Source of the DNA: Pseudomonas frederiksbergensis
GTDB lineage: Bacteria > Pseudomonadota > Gammaproteobacteria > Pseudomonadales > Pseudomonadaceae
Assembly: GCF_035751725.1 (NCBI RefSeq)
Contig: NZ_CP142104.1
Span: 3,100,001 to 3,164,000, forward strand
DNA length: 64,000 nucleotides
Reading direction: 5' to 3'
Shown here: piece by piece, positions 17,630-27,979 of the stretch
Layout of the letters: each line of letters opens with the position of its first letter
Position numbering within the stretch: the first letter of the stretch is position 1
Notes under the pieces: model-generated
What the model saw: only the letters and a program-made list of their open reading frames with translations
Databases searched by the model: none
Told to the model about the DNA's origin: nothing
Made by a program: the position numbers and the translations under genes

Positions 17630-20600
17630 TCATACCCGCACCTCGTCCGCCTCAGGCCTGGCAAACCGACGCCCCAGGCGATCGAAGTACAGGTAGATCA
17701 CCGGCGTGGTGAACAGCGTCAACACCTGGCTCACCAGCAACCCGCCCACCATCACCAGGCCCAACGGCTGGCGCAATTCGGCGCCGGAGCCGGTGGCAAG
17801 CATCAGCGGCACAGCGCCGAACAGCGCCGCCAGGGTGGTCATCAGGATTGGCCGGAAGCGCAACAGCGCGGCCTGATAGATGGCGGTCTGCGGGTCCATG
17901 CCCTGGTTGCGCTCGGCGTCGAGGGCAAAGTCGATCATCATGATCGCGTTCTTCTTGACGATGCCGATCAGCAGGATGATGCCAATGATCGCGATCATGC
18001 CCAGGTCGTTACCGGTCAGCATCAACGCCAGCAACGCGCCAATGGCGGCCGAGGGCAAGGTGGAAAGAATCGTGATTGGATGGATGTAGCTCTCATAGAG
18101 CACGCCCAGCACGATGTACATCGTCACCACCGCCGCCAGGATCAGCAACAAGGTGCTCGACAGCGAAGCCTGGAAAGCCTGGGCCGCGCCCTGGAATTCG
18201 GTCTGCACGCCGACTGGCATGCCGATGTCCTTCTGGACCTTCTCGATGACATCGACGGCGTGCCCGAGGGCCACGCCTGGCGCCAGGTTGAACGACATCA
18301 TCACCGCTGGGAACTGGCCGATGTGGGCAATTGCCAATTGCGCCTGGCGCTCCTCCACCCGTGCCAGGCTCGACAGGCGAACTTGCCCGCCGTCAGTGGT
18401 CTTGACGTGGATCTGGTCCAGCGCCTGCGGGCCGATCTTTTCCCCGGCCTGGGCTTGAAGCACCACGCGGTACTGACTGGCCTGGGTGTAGATGGTGGAA
18501 ATCTGCCGCTGGCCGAAGGCGTCGTAGAGCGCATCGGTAATGTTCGACACCGACACACCCAGGCGCGATGCGGCGTCACGGTCGATCACCAAGTAGACCT
18601 GCAAGCCCTTGTCCTGCAGATCACTGGCGACGTCGGTGAGTTCCGGCTGTCGGACCAGGGCTTCGACGAGCCGTCCGCTCCAGAGGCTGAGCAACTCGGC
18701 ATCCGGCGACGACAGGCTGAACTGATACTGGGTGCGGCTGACCCGATCTTCGATGGTCAGGTCCTGCACCGGTTGCATGAACAGCCGGATCCCCACCAGC
18801 CGGTCCAGCTGCGGTTGCAGGCGGGCGATGATCTCGCTGGCGCTGTCGTCACGTTCGCTGTGGGGCTTGAGGTTGATCAGCAGCCGTCCACTGTTGAGCG
18901 TTGCGTTGTCGCCGTCCACGCCGATGTAGGAAGAGAGACTCTGCACCGCTGGATCGGCGAGGATGACCTTGGCCAATTGCTGCTGGCGCTCGCCCATGGC
19001 GGCGAAGGAAATCGATTGCGGCGCCTCGGAAATGCCCTGGATCACGCCCGTGTCCTGCACCGGGAAAAAGCCCTTGGGCACGGCCAGGTACAACACCACC
19101 GTCAATACGAGACTGCCCACCGCCACCAACAGCGTCAGCGGCTGGTGCTTGAGCACCCATTGCAACTTGCGTCCGTAGGCGGCGATCAACCAGTCGATCC
19201 AGGCGCCGCTGGCGCGGTAGAAGCGGCCCTGCTCCTCTTCCTTCGGCTCACGCTTGAGCAGCCGGGCGCACATCATCGGCGTCAGGGTCAGGGACACCAG
19301 CAGCGAAATCAGGATCGCCACCGCCAGGGTGATGGCGAATTCGCGGAACAGACGACCGACCACGTCCGCCATGAACAACAGCGGGATCAGCACCGCAATC
19401 AACGACAGTGTCAGGGAAATCAGGGTGAAGCCAATCTGCCTCGCGCCCTTGAGCGCTGCCTGCATCGGGCTCTCGCCCTCTTCGATATAGCGGGCGATGT
19501 TCTCCAGCATGACGATGGCATCGTCCACCACGAAACCGGTGGCGATGGTCAGGGCCATCAGGGTCAGGTTGTTGATGGAGAAGCCGGCCAGGTACATGAC
19601 GCCGAACGTACCGATCAACGACAACGGCACGGCCACCGACGGAATGATCGTGGCGCTGACCCGACGCAGGAACAGGAAGGTCACCATGACCACAAGGGCG
19701 ATGGCGATGAGCAATTCATGCTGAACGTCGGTGACGGAAGCACGGATGGTCTGGGTGCGGTCGGTCAGCACGGCAACGTCCAGGCCGGCCGGCAGGTTGT
19801 CGGTGATGCTCGGCAACATGGCCTTGATCCGGTCCACCACTTCGATGACGTTGGCCCCGGGCTGGCGCTGGATATTCAGGAGCACGGCCTGGTTTTCATT
19901 GGCCCAGGCGGCGAGGCGCTCGTTCTCTGCGCCATCGACGATCTCTGCGACGTCCTTGAGTCGCAGCGGCGCACCGTTGGCGTAGGCCAGGATCAACTCG
20001 GCGTAGTCCTTGGGCGAGGTCAACTGGTCGTTGGCATCGAGCATGGAGACCCGGGTCGGGCCGTCGAAATTGCCCTTGGGCTGGTTGACGTTGGAAGCGC
20101 CGATCAAGCTGCGCACGTCCGCCAGGTTCAAGCCAGCGGATGCCAGGGCTTGCGGGTTGACCTTGATCCGCACAGCCTGGCGCTGGCCACCGGCGATGGT
20201 CACCATGCCGACGCCGCTGATCTGGGCGATCTTCTGCGCCATGCGCGTGTCCACCAGGTCATTGAGCTTGGGCAACAGCATGGTCTTGGAAGTAATTGCC
20301 AGGGTCAGCACCGGGGTGTCGGCCGGGTTGACCTTGTTGTACACCGGCGGCGCCGGCAAATCGTCGGGCAGCAGATTGGTCGCCGCGTTGATCGCGGCCT
20401 GCACCTGCTGCTCGGCAACGTCCATGTTGATGTCCAGGTTGAAGCGCAGGGTAATCACCGAGGCGCCGCCGGAGCTGGTGGACGCCATCTGTGTCAGGCC
20501 GGGCATTTGTCCGAACTGGCGCTCCAGGGGCGCGGTCACGGCGCTGGTCATCACGTCAGGGCTCGCGCCCGGGTACAGCGTCATGACTCGGATGGTCGGG

Positions 20601-20725
20601 TAGTCGACCTGGGGTAATGCAGACACCGGCAGCAACCGATAGGCAATCAGGCCTGCCAGGACAATGGCCAGCATGCTCAGCGTGGTGGCGACCGGGCGAA
20701 GGATGAACAGTCGCGAGAGATTCAT
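17630..20725 (-). CDS. muxB: RND efflux pump subunit MuxB (MdtB-like)
   Basis: 1031 residues, same architecture as muxC: start [16 protein letters not shown], proton-relay motif [21 protein letters not shown]-terminal [19 protein letters not shown]. Paralogous to muxC and presumably arose by the same ancient duplication seen in mdtB/mdtC. Its start overlaps the end of muxA (4 bases), so MuxA and MuxB are translationally coupled. Substrates of the pump in P. aeruginosa include aminocoumarins, macrolides and tetracycline. Confidence 0.9.
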   Translation of the reverse strand: MNLSRLFILRPVATTLSMLAIVLAGLIAYRLLPVSALPQVDYPTIRVMTLYPGASPDVMTSAVTAPLERQFGQMPGLTQMASTSSGGASVITLRFNLDINMDVAEQQVQAAINAATNLLPDDLPAPPVYNKVNPADTPVLTLAITSKTMLLPKLNDLVDTRMAQKIAQISGVGMVTIAGGQRQAVRIKVNPQALASAGLNLADVRSLIGASNVNQPKGNFDGPTRVSMLDANDQLTSPKDYAELILAYANGAPLRLKDVAEIVDGAENERLAAWANENQAVLLNIQRQPGANVIEVVDRIKAMLPSITDNLPAGLDVAVLTDRTQTIRASVTDVQHELLIAIALVVMVTFLFLRRVSATIIPSVAVPLSLIGTFGVMYLAGFSINNLTLMALTIATGFVVDDAIVMLENIARYIEEGESPMQAALKGARQIGFTLISLTLSLIAVLIPLLFMADVVGRLFREFAITLAVAILISLLVSLTLTPMMCARLLKREPKEEEQGRFYRASGAWIDWLIAAYGRKLQWVLKHQPLTLLVAVGSLVLTVVLYLAVPKGFFPVQDTGVIQGISEAPQSISFAAMGERQQQLAKVILADPAVQSLSSYIGVDGDNATLNSGRLLINLKPHSERDDSASEIIARLQPQLDRLVGIRLFMQPVQDLTIEDRVSRTQYQFSLSSPDAELLSLWSGRLVEALVRQPELTDVASDLQDKGLQVYLVIDRDAASRLGVSVSNITDALYDAFGQRQISTIYTQASQYRVVLQAQAGEKIGPQALDQIHVKTTDGGQVRLSSLARVEERQAQLAIAHIGQFPAVMMSFNLAPGVALGHAVDVIEKVQKDIGMPVGVQTEFQGAAQAFQASLSSTLLLILAAVVTMYIVLGVLYESYIHPITILSTLPSAAIGALLALMLTGNDLGMIAIIGIILLIGIVKKNAIMMIDFALDAERNQGMDPQTAIYQAALLRFRPILMTTLAALFGAVPLMLATGSGAELRQPLGLVMVGGLLVSQVLTLFTTPVIYLYFDRLGRRFARPEADEVRV

Positions 20726-22038
20726 GCGCCGCCCTTTTTCGCCTTGTCGGCCACGGCCGGCTCAGTCGGGGCCGCGGCGGTCTTGCCTTGCAAGTGCTCG
20801 GTCGGCGTGGTCGGCACTTGCTGGCTGTCGTTGACCACCTCCACCTCGCTGCCCTCTTTCAAGCGGTCGGTGCCTTCGAGCACCACCCGGTCGCCGGCGG
20901 CGAGGCCTTCGGTAACGACGGTCTTGTCGCCATCGCTGGCGCCGATCTTGAGCTTCTTGATGGTGACTTTCTTGTCGCCATCCAACGCATAGACGAACGT
21001 GCCGTTGGTGCCGAACTGAATCGCAGCGGTCGGCGCGAGGACCACGCCTTTCAGCGTGTCCGCCAGCAGGCGCACGTTGACAAACTGATTGGGAAACAGC
21101 GACTGGTCGCGGTTCTCGTAGCGGGCCTTGAATTTCAAGGTGCCTGTGGTGACATCGATCTGGTTGTCCAGGCTTTGCAAGACGCCGCTGGCCTGGAGCT
21201 TCACATCGCCACGGTCCCAGGCCTCGACGGGCAGTTTCGCCCCGCTGCGATAGCGGGCGAGTACGGTTTCGAGGTTGTTTTCCGGCAGCGTGAAGGCGAC
21301 GCTGATGGGTTGGGTCTGGGTTATGACGGCCAAGGCCGTGGTGTCGTTGGCCGCTACCAGATTGCCGACGTCCAGTTGACGCAAACCTACGCGGCCGCTG
21401 ATCGGCGCGCGGATCCTGGTGAATTCCAGGTTGAGCTTGGCGTCGTTGACCGCCGCCTGGTTGGTCTTGACCGTGCCCTGGTATTGGCCCACCAGCGCAG
21501 CCGCGGTGTCGAGAGTCTGCTTGGCGATGCTGTCTTCAGCGTACAGGCCGCGATAACGCTCGAGGTCGACCTGGGCGTTCTTCAACTGGGCCTGGTTTTG
21601 CAGCAAGGTGCCTTCGGCCTGGAGCAAAGCGTTCTGGTACGGACGCGGATCGATCTCGGCCAGCAGATCCCCGGCCTTGACCATCTGCCCTTCTTCGAAC
21701 GCGATCTTCACCAACTCGCCGCCCACGCGGCTGCGCACGTTGATGGTATTGAGCGCCGTGACCGTGCCCAGCGCCTTGTAATACAGCGGAAAATCCCCGG
21801 TGACCGCCGTTGCCACCCGAACCGGAATCGGCCCCGTCGCACCACCAAAGCCCGGTCGCATGCCGCCCGAGCGCCCCGCCTGTCCGGCCGCGCCCTTCTG
21901 CCCGGCTTCATTTTTCGAGTCGGTGCCGGCAGGCCAGAATTTCCAAGCCAGCAAGGCAACGGCCAGCACAATGAGCAGGCCGAACAGCCAGCGACGTGAT
22001 TTGCGGGAAACGGAGGATTGCATTGAATGGTCAACCAT
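20722..22038 (-). CDS. muxA: periplasmic adaptor MuxA (membrane fusion protein)
   Basis: 438 residues. An N-terminal anchor (about 16-33) is followed by a Gly/Arg-rich linker, the lipoyl half-motifs ([30 protein letters not shown], in part, and [21 protein letters not shown]), a helical hairpin, and beta-barrel domains. It bridges the MuxBC pump to OpmB. First gene of the operon. No clear ribosome site precedes either ATG 22038 or the in-frame ATG 22023, so the exact start is uncertain. The ~190 bases upstream hold the operon promoter and the tpx terminator. Confidence 0.88.
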   Translation of the reverse strand: MVDHSMQSSVSRKSRRWLFGLLIVLAVALLAWKFWPAGTDSKNEAGQKGAAGQAGRSGGMRPGFGGATGPIPVRVATAVTGDFPLYYKALGTVTALNTINVRSRVGGELVKIAFEEGQMVKAGDLLAEIDPRPYQNALLQAEGTLLQNQAQLKNAQVDLERYRGLYAEDSIAKQTLDTAAALVGQYQGTVKTNQAAVNDAKLNLEFTRIRAPISGRVGLRQLDVGNLVAANDTTALAVITQTQPISVAFTLPENNLETVLARYRSGAKLPVEAWDRGDVKLQASGVLQSLDNQIDVTTGTLKFKARYENRDQSLFPNQFVNVRLLADTLKGVVLAPTAAIQFGTNGTFVYALDGDKKVTIKKLKIGASDGDKTVVTEGLAAGDRVVLEGTDRLKEGSEVEVVNDSQQVPTTPTEHLQGKTAAAPTEPAVADKAKKGGA

Positions 22039-22167
22039 TGGGCGCGTGGGGTTCTTCTACAGGAGGCTGAACGATAAGCACTGGCGGATATTTAGCAAAG
22101 CGCCTTTACCGGCAATTTACCTTGCGCTTACCTTTCGCCTACTCGGCTAAGGCTTTGAAACACAAAT

Positions 22168-22198
22168 GAAAACGGCCTGGTCAGGCCAGGCCGTTAAC
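22168..22198 (-). terminator. terminator of tpx
   Basis: AACGGCCTGG (22171-22180) / CCAGGCCGTT (22186-22195), a perfect 10-bp stem; on the minus strand it ends in TTTTC. Confidence 0.85.
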
Positions 22199-22228
22199 AA
22201 TTGTAATAAATACTTTGTTTCGGAACAG

Positions 22229-22729
22229 TTATTTCAGGACCGCGAGCGCCGCATCGTAGTTCGGCTCTTCAGCGATTTCCTTGACCAGCTCGCTGTGCAG
22301 TACGGTGTCGTTTTCGTCCAGCACCACCACGGCGCGGGCAGTCAGGCCTTTGAGCGGGCCGTCGGCAATCGCAACACCGTAGTTCTCGATGAACTCGGCA
22401 CCGCGCAGGGTGGACAGGTTCTGTACGTTCTCAAGGCCTTCGGCACCACAGAAACGGGCCTGGGCAAACGGCAGGTCGGCGGAAATGCACAGCACCACGG
22501 TGTTATCCAGGTCGTTGGCCTGGGCGTTGAACTTGCGTACGGAAGTGGCGCAGGTCGGCGTGTCGACGCTTGGGAAAATATTCAGCACCTTGCGCTTGCC
22601 GGCGAAGTCCTTCAGGGAAACGTCCGACAGATTGCCGGCAACCAGGGAAAAGGCTGGCGCCTTGGAACCGGCTTGTGGCAGTTGGCCGTTGACTTGGACA
22701 GGGTTGCCTTTGAGGGTGACTTGAGCCAT
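22229..22729 (-). CDS. tpx: thiol peroxidase Tpx
   Basis: 166 residues from ATG 22729 (AGAAGGAA upstream; a longer frame to 22810 lacks support). Atypical 2-Cys peroxiredoxin: peroxidatic Cys60 in [15 protein letters not shown] and resolving Cys94 in ARFCGAEGL. Reduces hydrogen peroxide and lipid peroxides with thioredoxin. Monocistronic, with its own terminator. Confidence 0.95.
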   Translation of the reverse strand: MAQVTLKGNPVQVNGQLPQAGSKAPAFSLVAGNLSDVSLKDFAGKRKVLNIFPSVDTPTCATSVRKFNAQANDLDNTVVLCISADLPFAQARFCGAEGLENVQNLSTLRGAEFIENYGVAIADGPLKGLTARAVVVLDENDTVLHSELVKEIAEEPNYDAALAVLK

Positions 22730-22835
22730 GAACGGATTCCTTCTGACAGGTTTGAAAATAGTGAGGCCGGAGTTAACCATGAAATGGTGCTCCGACCTAT
22801 GCCTGTACACAAAAAGTCACGAGTGACGGCGCCCG

Positions 22836-23507
22836 TTATTTAGCCTTGAGCTGCAAAAACGACTGATGCAGATCCGCAGCCCAGCCATCGATAACTCCTT
22901 TGACATCATCGGCCTTCATGACCTGCGACTCGTTGGATAAAGGCTTACCCGTCCCCTTGCGCACCACCTGGGCGATCACCGCGTTGTTGCCGCCGTCGAG
23001 AAACACCGCCTCGGTGCCCAACGTGGTTTCTTGATCACGAATGCCGCTGGCCGTACTGACCGCGGCAGCCACCAAGGCAATCGGAATCACCTCATAAGGC
23101 TTCAACCCCTCGGTCTTGCTGCTGACGGCGGTAATGGCCGCCCGCACCACCAATACGCCCGGCCCGGGACTGGTCGCCAAAGGCAAGGACTTGCCCGCCT
23201 CCCGCTTGAGCGCCTGGTCGTAGTAGCTGGTGATACCGGCCAAGGTGCCGGCGGGAATCTTCACGGTCGGTTGGGGCTTGGGGAAAAGCTGCGTCGGCTC
23301 GATATACACGCTGGAGTATTTGGCCAGATCGATCTTCGGATCGACCCATCGCATCACCTCGGCCCCCGACGGCGACTTTTCTTCCTTGAGCCGGCTGTAG
23401 TCTCCCAGGAAGCCGGAGTACTCGTCCGGCTGGGTGACTTTGCTGGAGCAACCCATCAACGCGAGCGAAGCGATGCAGACAGTGCCAATCATGGAGGCGA
23501 ATTTCAT
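22836..23507 (-). CDS. DUF3313 family lipoprotein
   Basis: 223 residues from ATG 23507 (AGGAG 8 bases before). Lipobox LALMGC (Cys20) marks an envelope lipoprotein. The body (DEYSGFLGDYSRLKE...WVDPKIDLAKYSSVYIEPTQLFP) is the recognisable DUF3313 pattern, a beta-rich domain of unknown function often induced or secreted in pseudomonads. Confidence 0.8.
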   Translation of the reverse strand: MKFASMIGTVCIASLALMGCSSKVTQPDEYSGFLGDYSRLKEEKSPSGAEVMRWVDPKIDLAKYSSVYIEPTQLFPKPQPTVKIPAGTLAGITSYYDQALKREAGKSLPLATSPGPGVLVVRAAITAVSSKTEGLKPYEVIPIALVAAAVSTASGIRDQETTLGTEAVFLDGGNNAVIAQVVRKGTGKPLSNESQVMKADDVKGVIDGWAADLHQSFLQLKAK

Positions 23508-23562
23508 GCTGTTACTCCTGTGGACCACACCCGACGGGGGCGGAACTACAGGTATAGCCTGC

Positions 23563-24060
23563 TCAACGCAGCCGCGCCATCGCCAGGGTGTCGACCCAGC
23601 GCCCGTCACGCACGGCGTAGTCGCGCAACAAACCTTCCGTTTCGAAGCCGAATTTGCGGTATAGGCCAATGGCCGCTTCGTTGTCGGCATATACCGTCAA
23701 TTCAACCCTTCGCAGGTTCATCCAATTGTCCGCCACGTCCAGCGCGGCGGCCAACAGCATCGACCCCACCCCCTTGCCCTGCCAGGCAACCGCGACGCCC
23801 ATGCCCAGGTTGGCGCAGTGAGCGCGACGGATACGGGCAAACTGCTCCAGGCCAAGATTGCCGATGACGTCGCCTTCATGCAGGGCCACCAGTTTCAACT
23901 GGCGCTCGTCGTTTGTTGCCAGACGCTGACGCCAGACTTCCGTGGACTGAAAAGGCATCTGCAATACCTGGCGGGTGACGGCAGGGTCGTTGTAGAGCGC
24001 GGTGACGCCGGGGATATGAGCTTCAGTGAAACGTGCAAGAGTGATCGAGGACTCGGACAT
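23563..24060 (-). CDS. GNAT N-acetyltransferase (AaaT/YhhY-like)
   Basis: 165 residues. GNAT fold with motif A VAWQGKGVGSMLLAAALD (Q/RxxGxG) and the C-terminal ELTVYADNEAAIGLYRKFGFETEG. The overall sequence follows E. coli YhhY/AaaT (acetylation of some L-amino acids) closely, including the DNWMNLRRVELTV stretch. Substrate otherwise unproven. Monocistronic or read with the lipoprotein downstream (55-bp gap). Confidence 0.8.
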   Translation of the reverse strand: MSESSITLARFTEAHIPGVTALYNDPAVTRQVLQMPFQSTEVWRQRLATNDERQLKLVALHEGDVIGNLGLEQFARIRRAHCANLGMGVAVAWQGKGVGSMLLAAALDVADNWMNLRRVELTVYADNEAAIGLYRKFGFETEGLLRDYAVRDGRWVDTLAMARLR

Positions 24061-24176
24061 TCGGGCTCCTTCCTGGAGACGTTGGGATGACTAGCTACTA
24101 TAAGTGGCTGATCGTCCATGACGCGAACTGGCGATCGAGATTCTCAAAGGATGGGCTGTCGAACATGAAGCTCTCA

Positions 24177-24237
24177 GCGCGAGCAAGCTCGCTCCCAAAG
24201 TGGATCGAATCCTGTGGGTGTGGGCTTGCTCGCGATG
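24177..24237. repeat. REPIN-like pair (GCGAGCAAGCT type)
   Basis: GCGCGAGCAAGCTCGCTCCCA at the left (in part) faces GGGCTTGCTCGCGATG at the right around GTGGATCGAATCCTGTGGGTG. Lies just after the transglutaminase gene. Confidence 0.75.
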
Positions 24238-24258
24238 AAGACCTTCAAGACTGATCGA

Positions 24259-25056
24259 TTACTGATGCTGCACCTGCACCATCGAACTCACCTGCACCCG
24301 CGCCTGCATCTGCTCCGCCCCGCCCCCCCGGCGCATGCCGCGAACCGGGCAGGCGTCGAGGTAATCCAGGCCAACCGCCAGTTTCAGGTGACGGTCGGGG
24401 CGGGTCAGCCGATTGGTCACGTCGAAGCTGTACCAGCCGTCATCCAGCCAAGCCTCAGCCCAGGCGTGGCTTGCCAGATGGTTCTCGTCCTCGGTGCACA
24501 GGTAGCCGGACACATAACGCGCCGGCACGCCCAGGCTGCGGGCACAGGCCACAAACGCATGGGCATGGTCCTGGCAGACGCCGGCGCCACCGGCAAACGC
24601 CTCGGCGGCCGTGCTGCTGACGGCGGTCGCGCCGGGGCTGTAGGGCATGCGATCGGCGAGGCCATTCATCAAGTCGCTCAAACCCGCGCGATCACGTCGT
24701 GTTCCGCATTGCGCCACGGCAAAGGCGCTGAGGCTGTCATCCGCCTGGGTAAGGCGACTGTGACGCAAGAATGGCAATGGTGATTGATCATCGGGCTCCA
24801 TCTCCACCGATTGATGGATCTGCACCTCGCCATAAGCCGTCAATATCAGTGCGCCGTGGGGTTCGTCCATGGTCATGACGTGCAGGATATTGCCGTACGG
24901 ATCGAGTTGGCTGCGCACCAGGCGCGGCAATTCCAAGTGCCATTGCAGGATGGTCTGGCGCGGAGTGTCCTTGGGCGTCAGGCGCAGGAACTGGATGCTG
25001 GTGCAAACCTCGTCGGCGTAGCTATAGGTCGTATCGTGGCGTATGGACAGTTTCAT
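24259..25056 (-). CDS. transglutaminase-like cysteine peptidase of the ATP-grasp operon
   Basis: 265 residues. N-terminal beta domain typical of bacterial transglutaminases (MKLSIRHDTTYSYADEV) and a papain-like core with a complete triad: C161 (GAGVCQDHAHAF), H197 (SHAWAEAWL) and D212 (YSFDVTN). Cytosolic, without a signal peptide. It is the last gene of the operon and overlaps the alpha-E gene by ATGA. Families of this kind act as peptidases or amidases in peptide-modification operons; the substrate is unknown. Confidence 0.88.
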   Translation of the reverse strand: MKLSIRHDTTYSYADEVCTSIQFLRLTPKDTPRQTILQWHLELPRLVRSQLDPYGNILHVMTMDEPHGALILTAYGEVQIHQSVEMEPDDQSPLPFLRHSRLTQADDSLSAFAVAQCGTRRDRAGLSDLMNGLADRMPYSPGATAVSSTAAEAFAGGAGVCQDHAHAFVACARSLGVPARYVSGYLCTEDENHLASHAWAEAWLDDGWYSFDVTNRLTRPDRHLKLAVGLDYLDACPVRGMRRGGGAEQMQARVQVSSMVQVQHQ

Positions 25057-26003
25057 ACGACCTCCAGATAAGATTCATGGACGGTCTGGCCCAGATGGCG
25101 AATCTGGCCAATCAGTTCGGTCAGCCACTGGTGCAGGCCCGAGGCGAGGATCTCGTCAATCCCGGAATACCGCAGCCGCGCATTCAATTCCGCAGCCAGG
25201 CGCTGGGCAGGTCGGCCGTTGTTGCCCGGCAGGCTGGCGAGGATATGGTCCAGTTCTTCGATGCAGGCATGCAGCGAGCGTGGCACGTCGGCCCGCAGCA
25301 GCAACATCTCCGAGACCTGCTCGGCGTTGGGTGCGTTGCGGTAGATCTCGTTGAAGGCTTCGAACGACGACAATGCCCGCAGCAACGCACTCCATTGGTA
25401 ATAGCCGCGCGCCGAGTTGTCGCTGACCTCCTCCGATTCTTCGCCGAACATTTCGTAGCGCGCGTCCAGCAACCGCAAGGTGTTGTCGGCGCGCTCGATG
25501 AACGTCCCCAGGCGAATGAAACAGTAGGCATCGTTGCGCATGATCGTACCCGACGTCGCGCCACGGAACAGGTGCGAGCGCTCCTTCACCCACTCGCAGA
25601 AATGACTGATGCCGTAGCGACCCAGGCCGTTGCTGGCGATGTTGCGCATTTCCAGCCAGGTGGCGTTGATGTTCTCCCACATGTCCGCAGTGATGCGTCC
25701 GCGCACCGCATGGGCATTGGTCCGCGCCGCCCGAAGGCAGCTGTAGATACTGCCCGGATTTGTTTCATCCAAGGCGAAAAAATGCAGCATGCGCTCGGTG
25801 TTGAGCGCGTCATAACGGGCGTTGTAATCATCCAGCGTACCGGCCGCCAGCAGCGACATCGCCAGCTCGGCCTGGCCGTCGCCGCGTCCGGCCTGGGGCA
25901 TCAGCGACAGCGAATAACTGACTTCGAGCATGCGCGCCAGGTTTTCGGCGCGCTCCAGGTAGCGGGACATCCAATAGAGGTCCGAAGCGGTTCTTGAAAG
26001 CAT
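25053..26003 (-). CDS. alpha-E domain protein
   Basis: 316 residues of the all-helical alpha-E family (start MLSRTASDLYWMSRYLERAENLARMLEVSYSL, in part). The family is known almost only from operons with a circularly permuted ATP-grasp enzyme and a transglutaminase, as here. No catalytic residues are assigned. Three bases separate it from the ATP-grasp gene. Confidence 0.88.
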   Translation of the reverse strand: MLSRTASDLYWMSRYLERAENLARMLEVSYSLSLMPQAGRGDGQAELAMSLLAAGTLDDYNARYDALNTERMLHFFALDETNPGSIYSCLRAARTNAHAVRGRITADMWENINATWLEMRNIASNGLGRYGISHFCEWVKERSHLFRGATSGTIMRNDAYCFIRLGTFIERADNTLRLLDARYEMFGEESEEVSDNSARGYYQWSALLRALSSFEAFNEIYRNAPNAEQVSEMLLLRADVPRSLHACIEELDHILASLPGNNGRPAQRLAAELNARLRYSGIDEILASGLHQWLTELIGQIRHLGQTVHESYLEVV

Positions 26004-26006
26004 GTC

Positions 26007-27416
26007 TTAGTCCTCCACTACCCAAGTGTCTTTGGTGCCGCCGCCCTGGGACGAGTTCACCACCAGCGAGCCTTCGCGCAGCGCCACGCGGGTCAGGCCG
26101 CCGGGCACCAGGCGGGTTTCCTTGCCGGACAGCACGAAGGGACGCAAGTCGATGTGACGAGGGGCGATGCCGCTTTCGACAAAGGTCGGACAGGTAGAAA
26201 GGCTCAAGGTCGGCTGGGCGATATAGGCCTCCGGACGGGCCTTGAGGCGAGCGCGGAAATCTTCGATCTCCGCTGCGGTGGCCGCCGGCCCGACCAGCAT
26301 GCCGTAGCCGCCGGAGCCCTGGGTTTCCTTGACCACCAGGTCTGGCAGGTTCGCCAGCACGTGGGACAGATCCTGGGGCTTGCGGCACTGCCAGGTGGGC
26401 ACATTCTTCAGGATCGGCTCCTCGGTCAGGTAGAAACGGATCATGTCGTCGACGTAGGGGTAGATCGACTTATCATCCGCCACGCCCGTGCCGACGGCGT
26501 TTGCCAACACCACATTGCCTGCACGGTAAACCGCGATCAGCCCCGGAACGCCGAGCATGGAATCTGGATTGAAAGACAGCGGATCGAGGTAGGCATCGTC
26601 CAGGCGACGGTAGATCACATCCACCTGCTTGGGCCCCGCGGTGGTGCGCATATAGACGTGGTCGTCACGCACGAACAGGTCCGCGCCCTCCACCAGTTCC
26701 ACGCCCATCTCACGAGCCAGGAAGGCATGCTCGAAATACGCGCTGTTGAACCGTCCGGGAGTCAGGACCACGGCAGTCGGGTTGTCCAACGGGCTCGAGC
26801 TCTTGAGGGTGTCGAGCAACAGGTTCGGATAATGATCGATGGGCGCCACGCGCTGGGCAGCAAAAAGCTCAGGGAAGAGCCGCATCATCATCTTGCGATC
26901 TTCGAGCATGTAGCTCACGCCGCTGGGGGTGCGCAGGTTGTCTTCCAGCACGTAGTAGCTGCCATCGCCATCACGCACCAGGTCAACGCCTGCAATGTGG
27001 GCGTAGATGCCCCGGTGCAGGTCCAGGCCCTGCATCGCAATCTGGTAGCCCTCGTTGGCGAGCACTTGCTCGGCCGGGATGATGCCTTCCTTGAGAATGC
27101 GCTGGCCGTGGTAAATATCGGCCAGGAACATGTTCAGGGCCTGGACCCGCTGGATGCACCCACGCTCGACCATTTGCCATTCGCTGGCCTTGATGCTGCG
27201 GGGGATGATATCGAATGGGATCAAGCGCTCGGTGCCCTGCTCGTCCCCATAAAGCGTGAAGGTGATGCCCGCCCGGTGAAACAGCAGGTCGGCTTCACGG
27301 CGGCGTTGTTCCAGCAGCTCCAGCGGAGTGTCCGCCAACCAGCGCGAGAAGGCTTGGTAATGCGGGCGGCAGTCACCCTTCGCGTCGTACATTTCATTGA
27401 AAAAAGCGTGGGGCAT
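26007..27416 (-). CDS. circularly permuted ATP-grasp protein
   Basis: 469 residues (DUF404/DUF407 type). Glycine-rich ATP-binding motifs are present (KETQGSGGYGMLVGP and the C-terminal SSQGGGTKDTWVVED). Proteins of this class are predicted to form an amide bond on a peptide or small amine using ATP. First gene of the three-gene operon; the 560-base gap upstream holds its promoter. Reaction not established. Confidence 0.9.
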   Translation of the reverse strand: MPHAFFNEMYDAKGDCRPHYQAFSRWLADTPLELLEQRRREADLLFHRAGITFTLYGDEQGTERLIPFDIIPRSIKASEWQMVERGCIQRVQALNMFLADIYHGQRILKEGIIPAEQVLANEGYQIAMQGLDLHRGIYAHIAGVDLVRDGDGSYYVLEDNLRTPSGVSYMLEDRKMMMRLFPELFAAQRVAPIDHYPNLLLDTLKSSSPLDNPTAVVLTPGRFNSAYFEHAFLAREMGVELVEGADLFVRDDHVYMRTTAGPKQVDVIYRRLDDAYLDPLSFNPDSMLGVPGLIAVYRAGNVVLANAVGTGVADDKSIYPYVDDMIRFYLTEEPILKNVPTWQCRKPQDLSHVLANLPDLVVKETQGSGGYGMLVGPAATAAEIEDFRARLKARPEAYIAQPTLSLSTCPTFVESGIAPRHIDLRPFVLSGKETRLVPGGLTRVALREGSLVVNSSQGGGTKDTWVVED

Positions 27417-27928
27417 AGCCTACTCCCAGCCGTGTCGTACACGGCATTTCTTATTACGTCGTCATTCCACCAATGCGGCCTTGCCTTGTTTATGAGCCCT
27501 GGTTCTTCGAGTACCTCGTCAGGCATGGGTCTCTGATCAGGCCTTTGCGTCTGGATGACGTGCGCCCCTTTTTTGTCTTACGTATCGAAGTTCCTGTCTA
27601 CTGGGTTGTCGTGGAGTCGAAGCAAGGGCTGTGCCTAATTACGGCGGACCAGGCCATTGCTGGAAAAACCGGCGCGAAACGCTGAAAAAGCGAAATTTCT
27701 TTTCGATTATGCGACGCAGACAGATTTGCAGGCTGAAACGTTTACCCCAGTTTCGGGCGCCAGCTCCACAAACGGGTCGAATCGGTGCAGACAGGCGGGA
27801 AGTCGAGGACGAACGCCCCGAAAAGGGGAAATTAATACTCACCGCTCAAACGCTTCGCTTGGTTCAACCATAGCTCAGGCGCGAAGACTTCACAGGAAGA
27901 ACGGCACGTTGGGGGGAAAGTGCAGCCG
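27417..27928. other. non-coding stretch between two minus-strand genes
   Basis: Holds the promoter region of the ATP-grasp operon. I see no gene with a ribosome site, no REP element and no structured RNA I recognise; a few A-rich runs occur near 27680-27720. Confidence 0.4.
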
Positions 27929-27963
27929 AAAAAAATGCCCGGACGTTGCTGTCCGGGCATTTC
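27929..27963 (-). terminator. terminator of the TonB receptor gene
   Basis: AATGCCCGGAC (27934-27944) / GTCCGGGCATT (27951-27961), flanked by A and T runs, 17 bases after the receptor stop codon. Confidence 0.88.
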
Positions 27964-27979
27964 TGGTGGAGCGCCGTGA

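Noticed and set aside
17096..20617. Very long open frame opposite muxB/muxC (about 1170 codons)
   Set aside because: It lies antisense to two well-supported RND genes, is rich in His/Gln/Arg as mirror-strand translations of high-GC genes are, and lacks a ribosome site.
22729..22810. N-terminal extension of Tpx
   Set aside because: The upstream in-frame ATG lacks a ribosome site and the extra residues are not part of the family; ATG 22729 with AGAAGGAA fits.
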